From: Taenia hydatigena
Lineage: Eukaryota; Platyhelminthes; Cestoda; Cyclophyllidea; Taeniidae
Length of the DNA: 64,000 bases
Direction: 5' to 3'
NCBI GenBank assembly: GCA_036345935.2
Contig: JADWOT020000008.1
Coordinates: forward strand, 6,714,156-6,778,155
The notes beneath the pieces are model-generated. The model saw nothing but the letters and a program-made list of their open reading frames with translations. It was not told where the DNA came from and searched no databases. This document shows, one piece after another, positions 39,750-51,370 of this stretch (positions are counted from its first letter, which is position 1; each line of letters starts with the position of its first letter). The translations under genes were made by a program, and so were the position numbers.

Positions 39750-40740
39750 TGCCACAAAGCCTGCCAAAGCCCCTGACAGTGCTAGCATACGTTTTTTGCA
39801 TGTGGGTGGGTATGCGCCCCATAGAAGATGGAGATCATGCGTATTTATTTCATGCTGTTTGGAGAGGACATCAACGGCGATAGTGGTTGGTCATTGTTCA
39901 TTGGACTTGGAAACTTGCTTGGTAAGTGGACTGACAAGACGGCAAAATTTGGCTAAACTATTATTTGCAATAAATCCCCACTTTTCTGGAGTGAACTTTC
40001 TAGCATGCTAAGGTTTAAAGAAGGCAACTTACACGTATTCAACACCCTTTGAAATTATTTATAAGATTTTTTGAATGCCAATATCTACCAGTACCTCTTA
40101 CCCATTCACTGAGCACTCACGAAAATCTCGGTGGAATCTGATTATTTTTGTTTTACAAATCCAGACAAAGTCAGGTGCGATGGCGCCGAACCCCGTGCCA
40201 CTCCTTACATCGTATTGTATTGCGTGGAGAGAAGTTGCTTTAGTAAAAAACGGCATGAGTGCATGGCTCAAGCAGCAATTTGCTGATGCGGATGTGATGA
40301 CGCTTGATGTTCATGAAGACATAAATATCTACGCATGGTTAGAACAGAGAATTGCGCGTCACTATTTACTATTTACAATTTTGTTGGTACCTCCTCTAGT
40401 TGGGAAAGGGCTATGGATTGTAGTAATGATAACTTCGTATCTGTCCCACCCAACCTTGAGAAATATCATGCAGGTAATACTTTGCTATACTTTAATTTTT
40501 TCTTACGTCATTGCATACATACGTTTTAGGAAAGATAAATGCAGCTTTATGGCTGACCACTCTGCAATAACTGCAATAACTTAATTACCATACCGTCAAC
40601 CCTGTTTGACGCTTTGAGTGATGACCCACGTCTTTGGATTTGCGCATATGCTAATGCCTCGGTGTGTTCAAAAAACACGGCTCCTTCAGTGATTTGGACA
40701 GTGAATCATCCCAACTGGCATGGGGCACACCCATCGTAAT
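39750..40740 (+). pseudogene. Coding-like copy of the unknown repeated family (right arm)
   Basis: Plus-strand counterpart of the left-arm copy. Readable blocks are ~39790-39935, ~40160-40380 (GMSAWLKQQFADADVMTLDV), ~40395-40475 (SVPPNLEKYHAG) and ~40600-40730 (LWICAYANASVCSKN then VIWTVNHPNWHGAHP). Between the third and fourth blocks there is an intron-like segment, gtaata..ttttag (40476-40530), after which the frame continues GKINAALWL until a stop. It is better preserved than the left copy but I could not assemble an uninterrupted gene, so I call it a probable pseudogene or an incompletely resolved gene. No family was recognised. Confidence 0.45.
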
Positions 40741-41654
40741 CTCGATTGTCCGACTCCTACCTGTACCGCTTTGCCAGCTTGAGAACAAGAGGTCCGCCTT
40801 AATTCAGCCCATCTTTTTTGCCTCAAGCCCCGCCCACGCCATCACAAAGGAGAGCGTAGCTCCTGCCACGTGGACAGGCTATTTTTAGTTGTGGCGTTCG
40901 CCTTTCCCATTGGTCCGAACCAAGAAAAGTGGACAGGACTCAATTCACACTTGCAGCACCCCTCAGGAAATTAATGTATCACTCCCAAATTCTACAGTTC
41001 ATTTCTTTTTTTGAAGAGCTGATAACGCCAATTCCACTCACTGCTCTTTTAAAAATGTTTACTCGTTTACGCCGTGTTGGTTGTGACGTACAGACTTGAC
41101 CCACCCCAATTCTCCATAGTGAAAACATTCAAGCATACTTAATAACCTACATCAGTAAAAGGACAATACCTAGAGTGTAGGCCTTTACTGAGCCACAGTA
41201 AAGAGGCCGAAATTTTTTAACTCAGCACAGTGACATTTAGCTATTCCCCAAACGCAGTTAACAATATTCATGGGATAGGTTCGAGGTTGTGAAGTTCTCC
41301 TCAAAGACTGACGCTCCATCTCTATCTTTTTGCCATCATACACTCCTTCCACAAACATGTTCTCCACCAGGGTCATACAGGAAAAGCGATCCCCAGAGCC
41401 TAGAAGTTTCACGGTCAAAAATGGTCCTAATCATCTGCAGATTAGAACCTTTACAAGCATATTTTTATGCTATAAACCAAAACCAAACTTTTATGCCACA
41501 AAACTTGGTGCATAAATACGCACACAAATAAATGTTTAATGATAACATAACTATTGAGTTCAGTGTTCATTTCGGCATACAAAAGTAAAGTAAAAAGTTA
41601 ATGCAAATAAAAGTGTGAAAAGTTTAAACCGCCGGGATGACAATAGCCTGGGGA
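40741..41654. other. 3' flank of NAPE-PLD, unresolved open frames
   Basis: Contains the NAPE-PLD 3' UTR. Open frames on both strands around 41185-41530 overlap one another and have no recognised family or splice context. Confidence 0.35.
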
Positions 41655-44600
41655 TTACTCCACGATTAGAGTTTCAGTGGGTACCCTTCGATAGCACAAA
41701 GATTGCCCGTGGTAAAGGGTTCTGAAGTCCACTTCAGTCAATCCAACCGTATCAAGCGCCAACTTCAAATCAGCTTTTGGTTGCATGTAGGGCTGCAAAA
41801 AAATAAAATTGCATAATTCCATACTGAGAGAAGTCAGTAGTATGCAGTGCCCAAGTCGTAATGAGCATATTTCGGGGCTCGAGGATTAGCTGCAAGCATG
41901 ATCTGTATCACATCAATGTTAAGGAATGTAATGAAGTAGAACTACAAAAATAACACACGATGATTCGGAATCCAATTGCGCGATGTAGCCGTAGAGACGA
42001 GTCATTTTCGGGTTGCACAACGACGTGAAAGGAGAAGCAAGAAGAAAATCCCCATACATATGAGGCCATCGCAATAAGTGGGGCTCCACCACGGAAGATT
42101 GATGTCACAATAATCTGATGTGCATGAGGCCACTAAGAGGATTACTTTGATCACATCGACTTCCTCCTCAGCTGAGAGTGGATTTTAAGTGCATTTTTGG
42201 TCCAAATCGCAGTGTTTCCAGTTGCAACAGTTGACAGGACCTTCGCGTAACAGAAAACTTTTACTGCTTCTTACAGATTTAGATGAGGCATTACTCTCTA
42301 CTTCCAGAATTGGACCAGAGGAAGCACATCCGTGTGAAATCCGAAAATATTGGTGCGCCCTACCCAAATGGATCCAGGGGGTTACTGGACCGATGGGTCG
42401 AAAAGGAAATTTACGCAGGTTGAAAAGGAAAACCTTCGTCCTAATCAAATCTTTTGATTTGTATCGAACGCGGAAAAGAGGCGATGCAAGTAAAGGTGCG
42501 AAAAGCGTCAAATGAGCCTCTTTGCAGTCATCGCACTTATGCACACGTTTTGACGCAATCCGGTGGCAAAATGATTTACCAATTGTGCAGAATCAAAGGT
42601 GGGCGTTAATGAGGATGAAGTCAAGCCAAAGCCCCACGATGCGGAACAGTCTCTGCAGCATTCTTACTTATTAACGGTCGTAACACTTCTACAGCGGCTT
42701 GGGAATGTAAATTCTGCAGGTTTACTATAAAAGGAGATGCTGCCTCGGCAACGCTAAACGCAGTAGTGAGAGGCAAGCGTGCCCCGCTGCCACTGTTGAC
42801 ACCCGGCACACACGTCGTGCTTGGGCCAGTCCGCGCACTATTTTTTATGATATCAGGCGAGAGTGACATTGCATGCTTGCACGCAATAGGGTGTGATCGC
42901 TAACAAAGTCTGCTCTTAAGGAAAGGTGAAAGCCCGAATCCGCACAGTTTTATGCGATGATGGAATGCTTAGCGACTTAAAAATACCAGAGTTTGGTAAA
43001 AATTTCAAAGGCGCACAACCATGCATTCTTGAGTGGCAATCATAACTCATCACAGAAGCCCTCCAGTACTCTGAACAGCTTATAGTCGAGGCATAATCTG
43101 CCGTGAGACGAGATTGCACAAGACATTATTCCTTCTGTGAGAAGGATGAACATTTGCAAGTTCGGATTGAGTGTGCGCTGAGATGGGAATCTTTCCAATA
43201 GACACATTTTATATTTCTGAAAATTTCTCCTTCCTTTTTGTAACACTCAAAATCTGGATTGAGCCAAGCGCATCTTGCGCTTGCTTAGATGAAGGACAGT
43301 AATTGTTTCGGATTGCAATAAGTAAATAACAGAATGTCTGTAAGTAACGGCTACAAAATTGGTGATGGAAAAAGTGCCTCAGGTAAATAAGAACTCACTT
43401 TGAAAGCAAACGTGTGTCACTAACTAGTGAACAAAAAGGGTAGACGTTAAGGGTCTTACCTCCCGACCAATATGAAAAGTGCCCCAATGCACGCCGACAG
43501 AGTGGGTGGCACGAATGTCGCGGTGAATTTCTACAGCTTCCTGTGGGTTCACGTGTTGAGAGTGCATCAAATTGCTGGAAAGACAACGCAAAAGTATCGA
43601 AATTTTACTTAGATCGGCTGAAGAACGGTCCGTACTACAGATCGTGGATCAGTCAAACTTCACATTTCATTGCTCCCTAAAGATTGGACCTCCTTCTATT
43701 AATTTGCTTAAAAATAACATAAAACGGCCCAAAATGCCTGCTTAAACCACCCTAATTTTACTCCTCGCTACAAAGCATAAAACATAGGAGCTTCCATGTT
43801 GTTGTCAATTGAATGCTAAAGCCTTAACAGTGGTACATTAGAAGGTAGCAAAAAAATACGTTAGTTGACAACTTTGGATTAAGTCCATCGTGATTTCCAA
43901 CAAATAAAAAAGGGGAAATTATGAAAGCGAACCAAGAATTTTCGATAATCATTTACTTTGGCCGATTTTTTATAAAAGAAACGTGCGCAAAACTATACAT
44001 CCCGAAACCAAAGAATCAAAGAGCCTATACCATCTTAGTGAAATGCAACTTTATCTTTGTGTTATATTCAAACACTGTGATTGACTTTTCATTTACAATG
44101 CAAGAACCCCAGAAGGATTAAAGCATTAAGTCCGTAAAATAAAAGGGAACGACACATAATTTGACAGAAGAAAATCATTTAAAAAGACTCTAAATGACGA
44201 TTGCGGTTATCGGATCCCATAGCAGATACCTCTTGACCATATTTAAAGGCCTCCTAATCCACTTCTACATTTGGCTTAACCTGATATGCAAGAGGTATTT
44301 CAAGGAAAGAACCAAGATAATTATGCATTATCACGATTATTTCGCACTTACCGTGGCGTGTAGGCTCCAATAGGAATGGCAGCAACATCGATAGGACCAT
44401 ATCTGTCCCCAATGTCCCGGAAGGCCTCACAGTATCCCGTATCACCAGCAAACCAAGCTCGATGCGATGGACCAACAAAAGTCCAGCTGCCCCATAGGCT
44501 CTGGATTCAAAGTAGTACAAACTATCAATTTAGTCCTTTGGGTTTAGTTTTGACTCTCTTAACTAACCCTATCATTGTCAAAAAAGATATTACGACCCGA

Positions 44601-45270
44601 CCAGTGCTGCGCAGGCGTAAAAATAAGTCGAACTCCATTGTCACCAATTGTCCTCTCCTCCCACCACACCGCCTCCCAGATACGTGGACGAAGCCTTCCC
44701 TTTCCGCGGTTAATCGTCGAGGCGACTAGATTTGCGCAGCCAATGGGGACGCACCAAATAATTTCAGGAAAACATCGACTTAGCTTTTTAATAGTTGGCA
44801 GATCCATGTGATCAAAATGGTTGTGCGAGATGATCACAGCATGGATTTCGGGAAGGTCCTCAACCTTTTGCGGGGTGAAAATGAGATCTTAGGGGAAGGA
44901 ACTTTACCTTGCAGGGCATAGGACGATAGCGCTTGGGTCCGATAAAAACGCACCGTGAGCTGAAAATGGGGTCGCAGAGGATGTTGATCCCATCCAGGTA
45001 AAAAAGGACAGATGCATGGCCAAGCCAAGTAAGACGTATTCCACAGTCAGAGTCAAGGTCGATAAAGGGTGGGCCGAAGACAGGCTTAACTAATGGGAGA
45101 TTTATATCCAGCTCCGCGTTGCTAGGAGAAGGCCAGACTTTCTCTGAGGGCTTATTAGTTAGAAGATAGTAGGCTGCCTTCATCCGTTTCTCACTCCATG
45201 AGTCCCACGGGTTGGCGTATCGACCCCACCGGTTGTGCTTGATTGCAATGGTTTTTTTGCCAGTATCCAT
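41655..45270 (-). CDS. NAPEPLD: NAPE-PLD, N-acyl-phosphatidylethanolamine phospholipase D, 353 aa
   Basis: Membrane-associated zinc metallo-beta-lactamase-fold enzyme that hydrolyses N-acyl-phosphatidylethanolamines to N-acylethanolamines (endocannabinoid-type lipids) and phosphatidic acid. Five minus-strand exons: 45270-44908, 44864-44568, 44500-44352, 43574-43460 and 41792-41655, all in phase. The metal-binding HxHxDH motif is intact (HNHFDH: H135, H137, D139, H140), as are H208 (TPAQHW), D240 (FAGDTGYC) and H299 (VHWGTF), matching the seven human ligands. Family signatures [29 protein letters not shown] and [11 protein letters not shown] are present. The N-terminal region before residue 30 is shorter than in mammals. 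Introns 1 and 2 are 43 and 67 nt; introns 3 and 4 are 777 and 1667 nt. All catalytic residues are kept, so activity is expected. Confidence 0.96.
41793..43459 (-). other. Last intron of NAPE-PLD with unresolved open frames
   Basis: Open frames on both strands at ~42185-42545 and a minus-strand frame at 42869-42621 are longer than most background frames here. None has recognised homology or matching splice sites, so no nested gene is called. Confidence 0.4.
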
Positions 45271-46309
45271 TAGATATATGGTTGATTAACACGTACAAAT
45301 ATACACCTTTGAATCCAAAAGATATTTAAGTAGCAAACATTAACTCACAAGGCAAAAAAGATATGAGATACTAACGAATGCTAGCAATACTCTAAAAAAT
45401 AAAAAAGTCAAAGATATACAAAATCACAGTTTTAGTTACCTTTCCGAAAAAAGCTTAACATTATAGCTAAAAAGTGCACAAAAAAAAAATCTTAGTAATA
45501 GTAAAAAACTCATTGATAGACGAATTACGTAGATACTACGAGCAGGAGTTCTAAACATAACAAAAAATACTCAAAAGGCACAAATTTTCAGCTTAACGGG
45601 AAAGGTACAGTCTAAGCTGTTAAAAACCTACATATAAAGCAAAGCTATTTAATAAATATATTAGTAAGGAGCATAGCAAGTAATTGTCTCTTTTACCAGG
45701 CAAGAATATGCATTTTATTTTCATAATAAATCTAGAAAAATAACATCGATCAAAAGTCAATAGATGGCATCAAGGTAATAAAAAAAGATACGAACCCTTA
45801 GTTGTAAACAGCTAAAATAAGATTCCGTTAAAAATAGTCCAGCGAACTCCTTTCAAGACATATTTGTGTGCAACGCGTAAACAACCTACGAGTTCAAGGG
45901 ATCGACCTTGCCATTAGTTTTGGCTCATTACGGGGGAGTACATGTCAAGAGTGCAAAACAAGCTTTTTGAGCCTATAAGAACTGGCCATAAGTCCAGAAG
46001 CTTATTATCATTAATTAGCTCACCAAAAGTTTGAAAATAAGGAAAAGTAATTTGTGATCATGAAACATTGAGATTTTAGGATGACAACATGCTTCGTGGA
46101 TTTTCAAGACGATTTACAGCATTTTAATCACTAGTTTGCATCTTAATCAGCTAGTTCACCCTTCAAAAGTTTTTAAATTTTTTTAGCGAATTCGCTGCCA
46201 CTAAAAAGTTGAGTCATATGTAACGACTTCGTAACATCATCCTATGCGGGTCTGTAAGTCTTTCGCGGAACTGCAGTCAAAGGCCTAATGCTAGACTAGC
46301 ATTATAATG
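45271..46309. other. A/T-rich non-coding region upstream of NAPE-PLD
   Basis: Strongly A-rich on the plus strand, with no open frame of note. It must include the NAPE-PLD promoter. Nothing else recognised. Confidence 0.45.
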
Positions 46310-46490
46310 CCCCAAGGCTTCTTTAAAAGCAAAAAAGACTAAGTAACAGAGCAGATATGTTTATTTGACAGACGGAGAAAAGCGAGCTGCTGGCATGTCC
46401 CAAAGGCCAGCCCACGCAGCTAGGGCAATACGACCACCTCCGTAACCCTTACCAGAACCGATAGTCCAAGCAAACAAAGTATTACATTTT
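46310..46490 (+). repeat. Dispersed repeat, copy 2
   Basis: Carries the shared core GCCCACGCAGCTAGGGCAAT and the flanking GCTGCTGGCATG block, an upstream CCCAAGGCTTCTTTAAAAGC block, and a downstream AACAAAGTATTAC tail. Confidence 0.75.
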
Positions 46491-47276
46491 TTCCATCTTT
46501 TTTGTTTAGTGTTGTGTTTGGAGCATTTCTCTGCATATCTTTCGCATCAGCCGTCACAAGGTAATCAGTGTTGCAAGAAGCACCCACGAGCTAACCACTG
46601 CAGTCGCCGATATTCAATGCGGCTGAGGCGATACTTGATACTAACATCAGCGATCACTCTTAGAAGCTCAATTGGACTTAAAGCTCCGTCTGGCTAGGGT
46701 ACAGAGTTCGGAATAAAAGATACTGCCGACCATCAGTATGTCCATAGGGGGACGTTAGCACACCGCTCTCCCTAAGCAAGCTTTGCAAGGCGTTGACCTC
46801 TTCTTTCTTACAGCTCTTGCTGTTAGAAGTCCAAGCATGCTTTGACATCGTTATTATGGGTGGGAGAGAGGGTACAGAGGAATTTTGTAGGAGAGTTCAA
46901 GACAAAGGGTATATTGCGCTCCTGGGAGTAACCACGCTGCTCCGCAACCAGGTTAAAATTGTCGTCCCGCCTCTGGCCTATAAAGCACATTTAAAGAGCA
47001 TAAGTATAACAAGCATACTAATAGTAATTTTTTAAACAAAACCTTTTTAACTGTCCATGGCTAGTGTCGCTTTAATTGTTAATAGCTTTCCTGTAGAACA
47101 CGGGGATGGGATGGCTGCTGAAGACGGACGTCGTTCTTAGCTCTTCTGCTATAAGGAGTCAGAAGTACACCTATTCGTAGCACATGCACTTTTTTCGCAC
47201 AGCTGCAATATGCCACAGGCGGTAGAGATCGGAATAGGAATCCCTTAAAGCTGGGTCCGCTTTCCGCTGCCACTGG

Positions 47277-47522
47277 TGTGGCGTCTTAAGGCTTTTTTAA
47301 AAGCAAAAATGGCAGAATAATGGTGTAGAATATAGGTGTTTAACAGGCAGAAGGAAATGAGCCGCCGGCATGGCCATGGGGCCAGCCTACGCAGCTAGGG
47401 CAATATGGACACCTCTGTGACCTTCACCGAAACTGGTGGTTCCAACAAACAAAGTACTACATGCAGCAACCACCTCTGTGATCCTGACTGAAACCGACAG
47501 TCCGAACAAACAAGGTATTACA
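47277..47522 (+). repeat. Dispersed repeat, copy 3, with duplicated tail
   Basis: Direct repeat of copy 2 about 1 kb downstream: upstream block AAGGCTTTTTTAAAAGC, core CCTACGCAGCTAGGGCAAT, tail. The tail is present twice in tandem (each unit starting CACCTCTGTGA and ending with AACAAAG or AACAAGG plus TA[CT]TAC), so this copy is longer than the others. Confidence 0.75.
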
Positions 47523-48257
47523 AGTTTACACAAGAATTCAGCATGCAATAAGGCCTGTTGCTATTGAAATGGGTCGGATGCCAGCTGACCCATCGGAGAT
47601 ACAATGGAGAAGATCAAGAGCGTTGAATTCTGGCATAGAGAGGGTTTGAGAGTCTAGTGAATTGATGGCCACCTTATAATGTCCCAAGTCGAAAGGATGA
47701 ATTTTCGAGAGTGCAGTCCATACGCGGTCAGCTATATTATTCAAATTGTAAAAAAACAGCACTGCATTCTTCTATTAAAAATATTTTGCTTAATCAAACG
47801 ATATTTTGGCCCAATATTATCTGCATGAAATTATTTACTAGTCGTAGAATTTTCTACTTTATGAACAACTTAACTAAATAGATCGCTGCCTTACAAAACA
47901 CATCCATGATACCCATTTGATCCAAATTTGACGATGTTTACTTCCTTCCTCCTATAACCTCAAGTTGCTACTTCGAAGACTTAAGTCGAATCCACTCACC
48001 AACGCCTTCAACCTCACTTATGATTAACCGCTTAACACGAACTGCCACCAGCGTAGAAGCCGTGTGCAGATACCGCAGCTATGCCGAGAAATCTAAGCGA
48101 TGAAGTTGAGAATTTTTTTGCTGTATGTGACAACTTTATTATTACTGATAGCCTCCATAGGAAGTTGACGCTATCACGTTTAATGGTGTTAAAGACCAAG
48201 ACACCGGTAAACTTGCCACCCATTTGTCTTGTTCAAATGTCGCTAATTTTTTTATAG

Positions 48258-49636
48258 AATTGGGTGCATTTCTCTCCTTAACTGTACAGTGTAATTCTAT
48301 TTGACGATTTATAGCCTTGAATAATAGATATAATTGCATAAACTGCTTCTGGCACGCATTCATAGAAGACTGTGAATACTTGAATTATAGCTCCAAAAAC
48401 CAATTGGATCGTCCAAGTCGACTCGAAGTCCAATCTTCCCTTTTACCACAACTTTGTAACCAAAGAAACGACTTGGAACATCCCAGATGAGTACCAGTCC
48501 TACCTTGACGAATATAAGACCTATCTTCAGCACAAAAAAGACCAATTGGACCTGAAAAAAGAAGAAAAGAAAGAAGCTCCGGTGCTCATACTACCTGAAG
48601 GAAATGCCAGAAAGCGGCGTCGCATTAAACGCGCCTTCATGCGTGCAAATGCAGGGAAAACGAACCTATCAGATGCACCTGTGGAATTCCTTTCGGAGTA
48701 CATCGCTTATAGCGACTCATCTTCAGAGGATGAGTCCTCGGATTCGAAAAGGTCGTCACAGGCAGCGATGGCCAATGAACCCATGGAAGTGGTACCGCAG
48801 ACTTCAGAATCGTCGACGGCGTTTATCGGTCCTCAACTGCCTTCATCACCGCCGAAGTTTGATTTCACATCTTTGAAGCCAGACGAACTAAGTAAACTGC
48901 TCTTGGACAAGTTTGCTACCGTTCATCCGGAATGCGACAAACTCCCGCGTCTTCAGGTTGCATACATCCAATTCACTGTGAGTTTGCATTACTCTATCTA
49001 TACTTTTAATTTACAGGGATATAAAGCACTTGAACCTGGGTTTTCAGACACGTTTTGAAGATTGGAAGGCTGGACATCTTTCGGACGCGCGCTATAAGGA
49101 GAAGTTGAAAGAAGTCAGCGATTTCCTCTGCGAATATGAACAGGGTGTGCAATCTGAAACAGCAGATGAATGTCCGCCTAACAAGACACGCCCACTTCCA
49201 ATATTTCAGAGCGAATCTGCCATGCTTAGTCAAGCAGAGGGGGTACTCATTACTTTCGTCACTGCTCCAACGTCAATATTCTGTTTTTCAGAATAGCATG
49301 GGAACCAAATCTCCCGAAGCGAGCGAAAATAGGCTTGGATCTAGTAGCTCGAACTTGTCGCAATGTCCCGGGGTAACGTGGGAAGAAATTCTAGCTCCAT
49401 TCTTACATTCTAGACTGACGTACACATGACCCGATGCGACCCAAACGCTGACAACAGTTTTGCAGTACACTCCCAAGGTATAAAACCACCGCAAAAGTTT
49501 CCGGCAAAGGTAAAGTATCCCACATCTATATCAACATTTAATTTCATCGCAGGATATAGGTTCCGACGTTTTGGTAGCGGATAGAGAAGCACCCAAATTG
49601 CCAGAAGAGTGGAATGAGGCGCAAGAAGATTTGTAA
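48258..49636 (+). CDS. FNBP4-like WW-domain protein (5' end unresolved)
   Basis: WW domains bind proline-rich ligands; FNBP4 is a formin-binding, probably nuclear protein. Exons 48258-48290, 48391-48977, 49048-49242, 49292-49372, 49414-49509 and 49553-49636 are in phase. A WW domain follows the first short exon: NWIVQVDSKSNLPFYHNFVT then KETTWNIP, with both signature tryptophans, the aromatic pair and the proline. After an acidic Ser/Glu region comes KRRRIKR and then VAYIQFTTRFEDWKAGHL and KEVSDFLCEYEQ, which align without gaps to the human FNBP4 segment that precedes its second WW. Here no second WW follows; the protein ends EEWNEAQEDL with a stop. The upstream start exon was not found with confidence (several small candidates at 48090-48200). 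The FNBP4 assignment is from memory of that alignment. Confidence 0.75.
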
Positions 49637-49830
49637 TTTACTTTGTGCTTATTCAAGTTTTTTTTACTGGAATTGCATTTTCATACCAAACACTTCAATT
49701 CTTTGTTTTCGAAGGCGAGACTGATCATTAATCACACTTATAGCACAAATACTTTAGCGAGGCGGGCACTCTAACTGTGTTAGATTGGTAATAGTATCAG
49801 TAATACACAGGGTGACTTGAACTTCTTACC

Positions 49831-49836
49831 AATAAA
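49831..49836 (+). terminator. Poly(A) signal AATAAA for the FNBP4-like gene
   Basis: AATAAA about 195 nt past the stop at 49636, between two convergent genes. Confidence 0.5.
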
Positions 49837-49989
49837 GTTCCTCACTCAAGTCGGCAATGTCATTTCAAAGCAAAAGTGAGTAAAAACAGTATTTTAAATA
49901 CAAAGTCGAGCTTTATACACAACTGCGGATTGCTGCGCTTACGCCTCAAAGCGACTTCAGAAGGGAACGGTCTCGGTTTGCATGCCGAA

Positions 49990-50602
49990 CTAAGTGATTG
50001 GGTCCAATTTCCGGTTGAATCCGCCACGACGGTTCATGTACTGCCGGTACTTGCGTTTCTTCTGTATGTTTGCGACATAAACGTTGTTGCCTCTCACATG
50101 CTTTCCCTTAGTTGAATCAAAACTGAAGAAACCCAGTGTTTTCATCATTTCCACTTCTCCTTCTGTTTGTGGGGCCTTCGCTATATTGGGTAAAATAAAA
50201 CCTGCTCGAGCTCACCTTCTTTGCCTTCAGCTGCCGCATCGTTTGAACTATTGTACGGATAAGCAACTGAATCGTAACGCTTACACATTTTCAACCTGAT
50301 CAGGGGTTCGTGATCGACCGTCCCTCCATGATCTTCCGCTTTTTGACTCCTTCCCACGGTGATCATCTGAAGAATGCCCGTGCCTACGTTCTTTTCTCTT
50401 CTCGGGGGTGTGGTCCCGCCTGTAACGATCACCGTCCTTACACGCATCTCGATCTCGTCTCCGTCTGTCCGCCTCCCGATCATGTCTTTCTCTGTATCTC
50501 TCACGGGAACGCGATCTGGAGCGTCGCCGTCCTTCAAATTGATGAAGATTTGATTTACACAAACTTACGGGACAGAGGACTACGAGACCGATCCCGAGGC
50601 AT
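49990..50602 (-). CDS. SNRNP27: SNRNP27, U4/U6.U5 tri-snRNP 27 kDa protein, 167 aa
   Basis: Component of the spliceosomal tri-snRNP. Four minus-strand exons: 50602-50569, 50531-50285, 50247-50216 and 50180-49990, total 504 nt with stop. Exon 1 gives [11 protein letters not shown]; exon 2 is an RS/RE/RD-rich domain ([15 protein letters not shown]); exon 4 holds the conserved C-terminal domain ([19 protein letters not shown], then [16 protein letters not shown]). The human protein ends [38 protein letters not shown] in pattern, and this one ends NRKLDPIT. The three introns are only 37, 37 and 35 nt. The gene is convergent with the FNBP4-like gene and divergent from the glutaredoxin gene. Confidence 0.96.
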
Positions 50603-51370
50603 TTCCAGCCAATGAAAACGATGACTCGCAAAACAGTCAACCCGCCTTCACTGTCTATGAACTTAAACGAGTTTTAGCGGGATGGTGTGGTGGTATGCTT
50701 GGAAAATAGGCAAATCAACGTAGGTATGGATTTGAAGTAAGTAGCAGCGTTCGTTCACAGGGGGAGCTCACTTAAAAATGGAACGTCTGTCTTCTAATGG
50801 TCCACCTCTTGTGTTAAGTAATTTAAAAATTCATAAGGATCAGGGTTTCAGATAATTTTGATGATTCGTGAAAGAGGTGGTAGTAAATGTTTACCACGAG
50901 CACGTTAAGGGTGTTCAAATGCGGTAAGAATGTCACACTTATTCTAATCTTCTTTATTTGAGGGAATTAAATCCATGGTTGCATTCGTGTTCCGACTGAT
51001 TGCGCATTCATCAGGAATGCTTTTGAATATTATGACATCTTTGTAGGAAATATACACTGACACTGATCCGAATTTCGGTTTTCGTGGTATTGAATATATT
51101 CGTCTGAATTCAGGCAAATGACCCATAGATCCCTAAGTAGTTCTTCTGTGTGCAATTTCTTGTTAGGAAAGCGTGTAGCATTGCGCTGCTAACATACCGT
51201 ATACTCTTTTATCGTTGTTGGTGTGTTTTAATATGTATATCCGTTTTGGAGGTGTTCTTTTTTGATCGTACATTTGATTACTAAAATTAACAATGCTTAT
51301 TTGTGTTCACGCGGCATGATCGCTGCTCGACCTTGAGAAGGGTCTTCACAACTTTGGAATTACGGTCGAG
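50603..51370. promoter_or_regulatory. Divergent intergenic region SNRNP27 / glutaredoxin
   Basis: 770 bp between divergent start codons, so it holds both promoters. No specific motif was identified, and an open frame inside it (51126-50944, minus) has no support. Confidence 0.4.

Noticed and set aside
41185..41531. Overlapping frames near the NAPE-PLD 3' end, minus frame containing a YDGKKIEMERQ stretch
   Set aside because: Looks protein-like but I could not place it in a family or connect it by splicing.
42185..42869. Open frames on both strands within the last NAPE-PLD intron
   Set aside because: No recognisable family, no consistent splice sites and simultaneous openness of both strands; kept only as an unresolved note.
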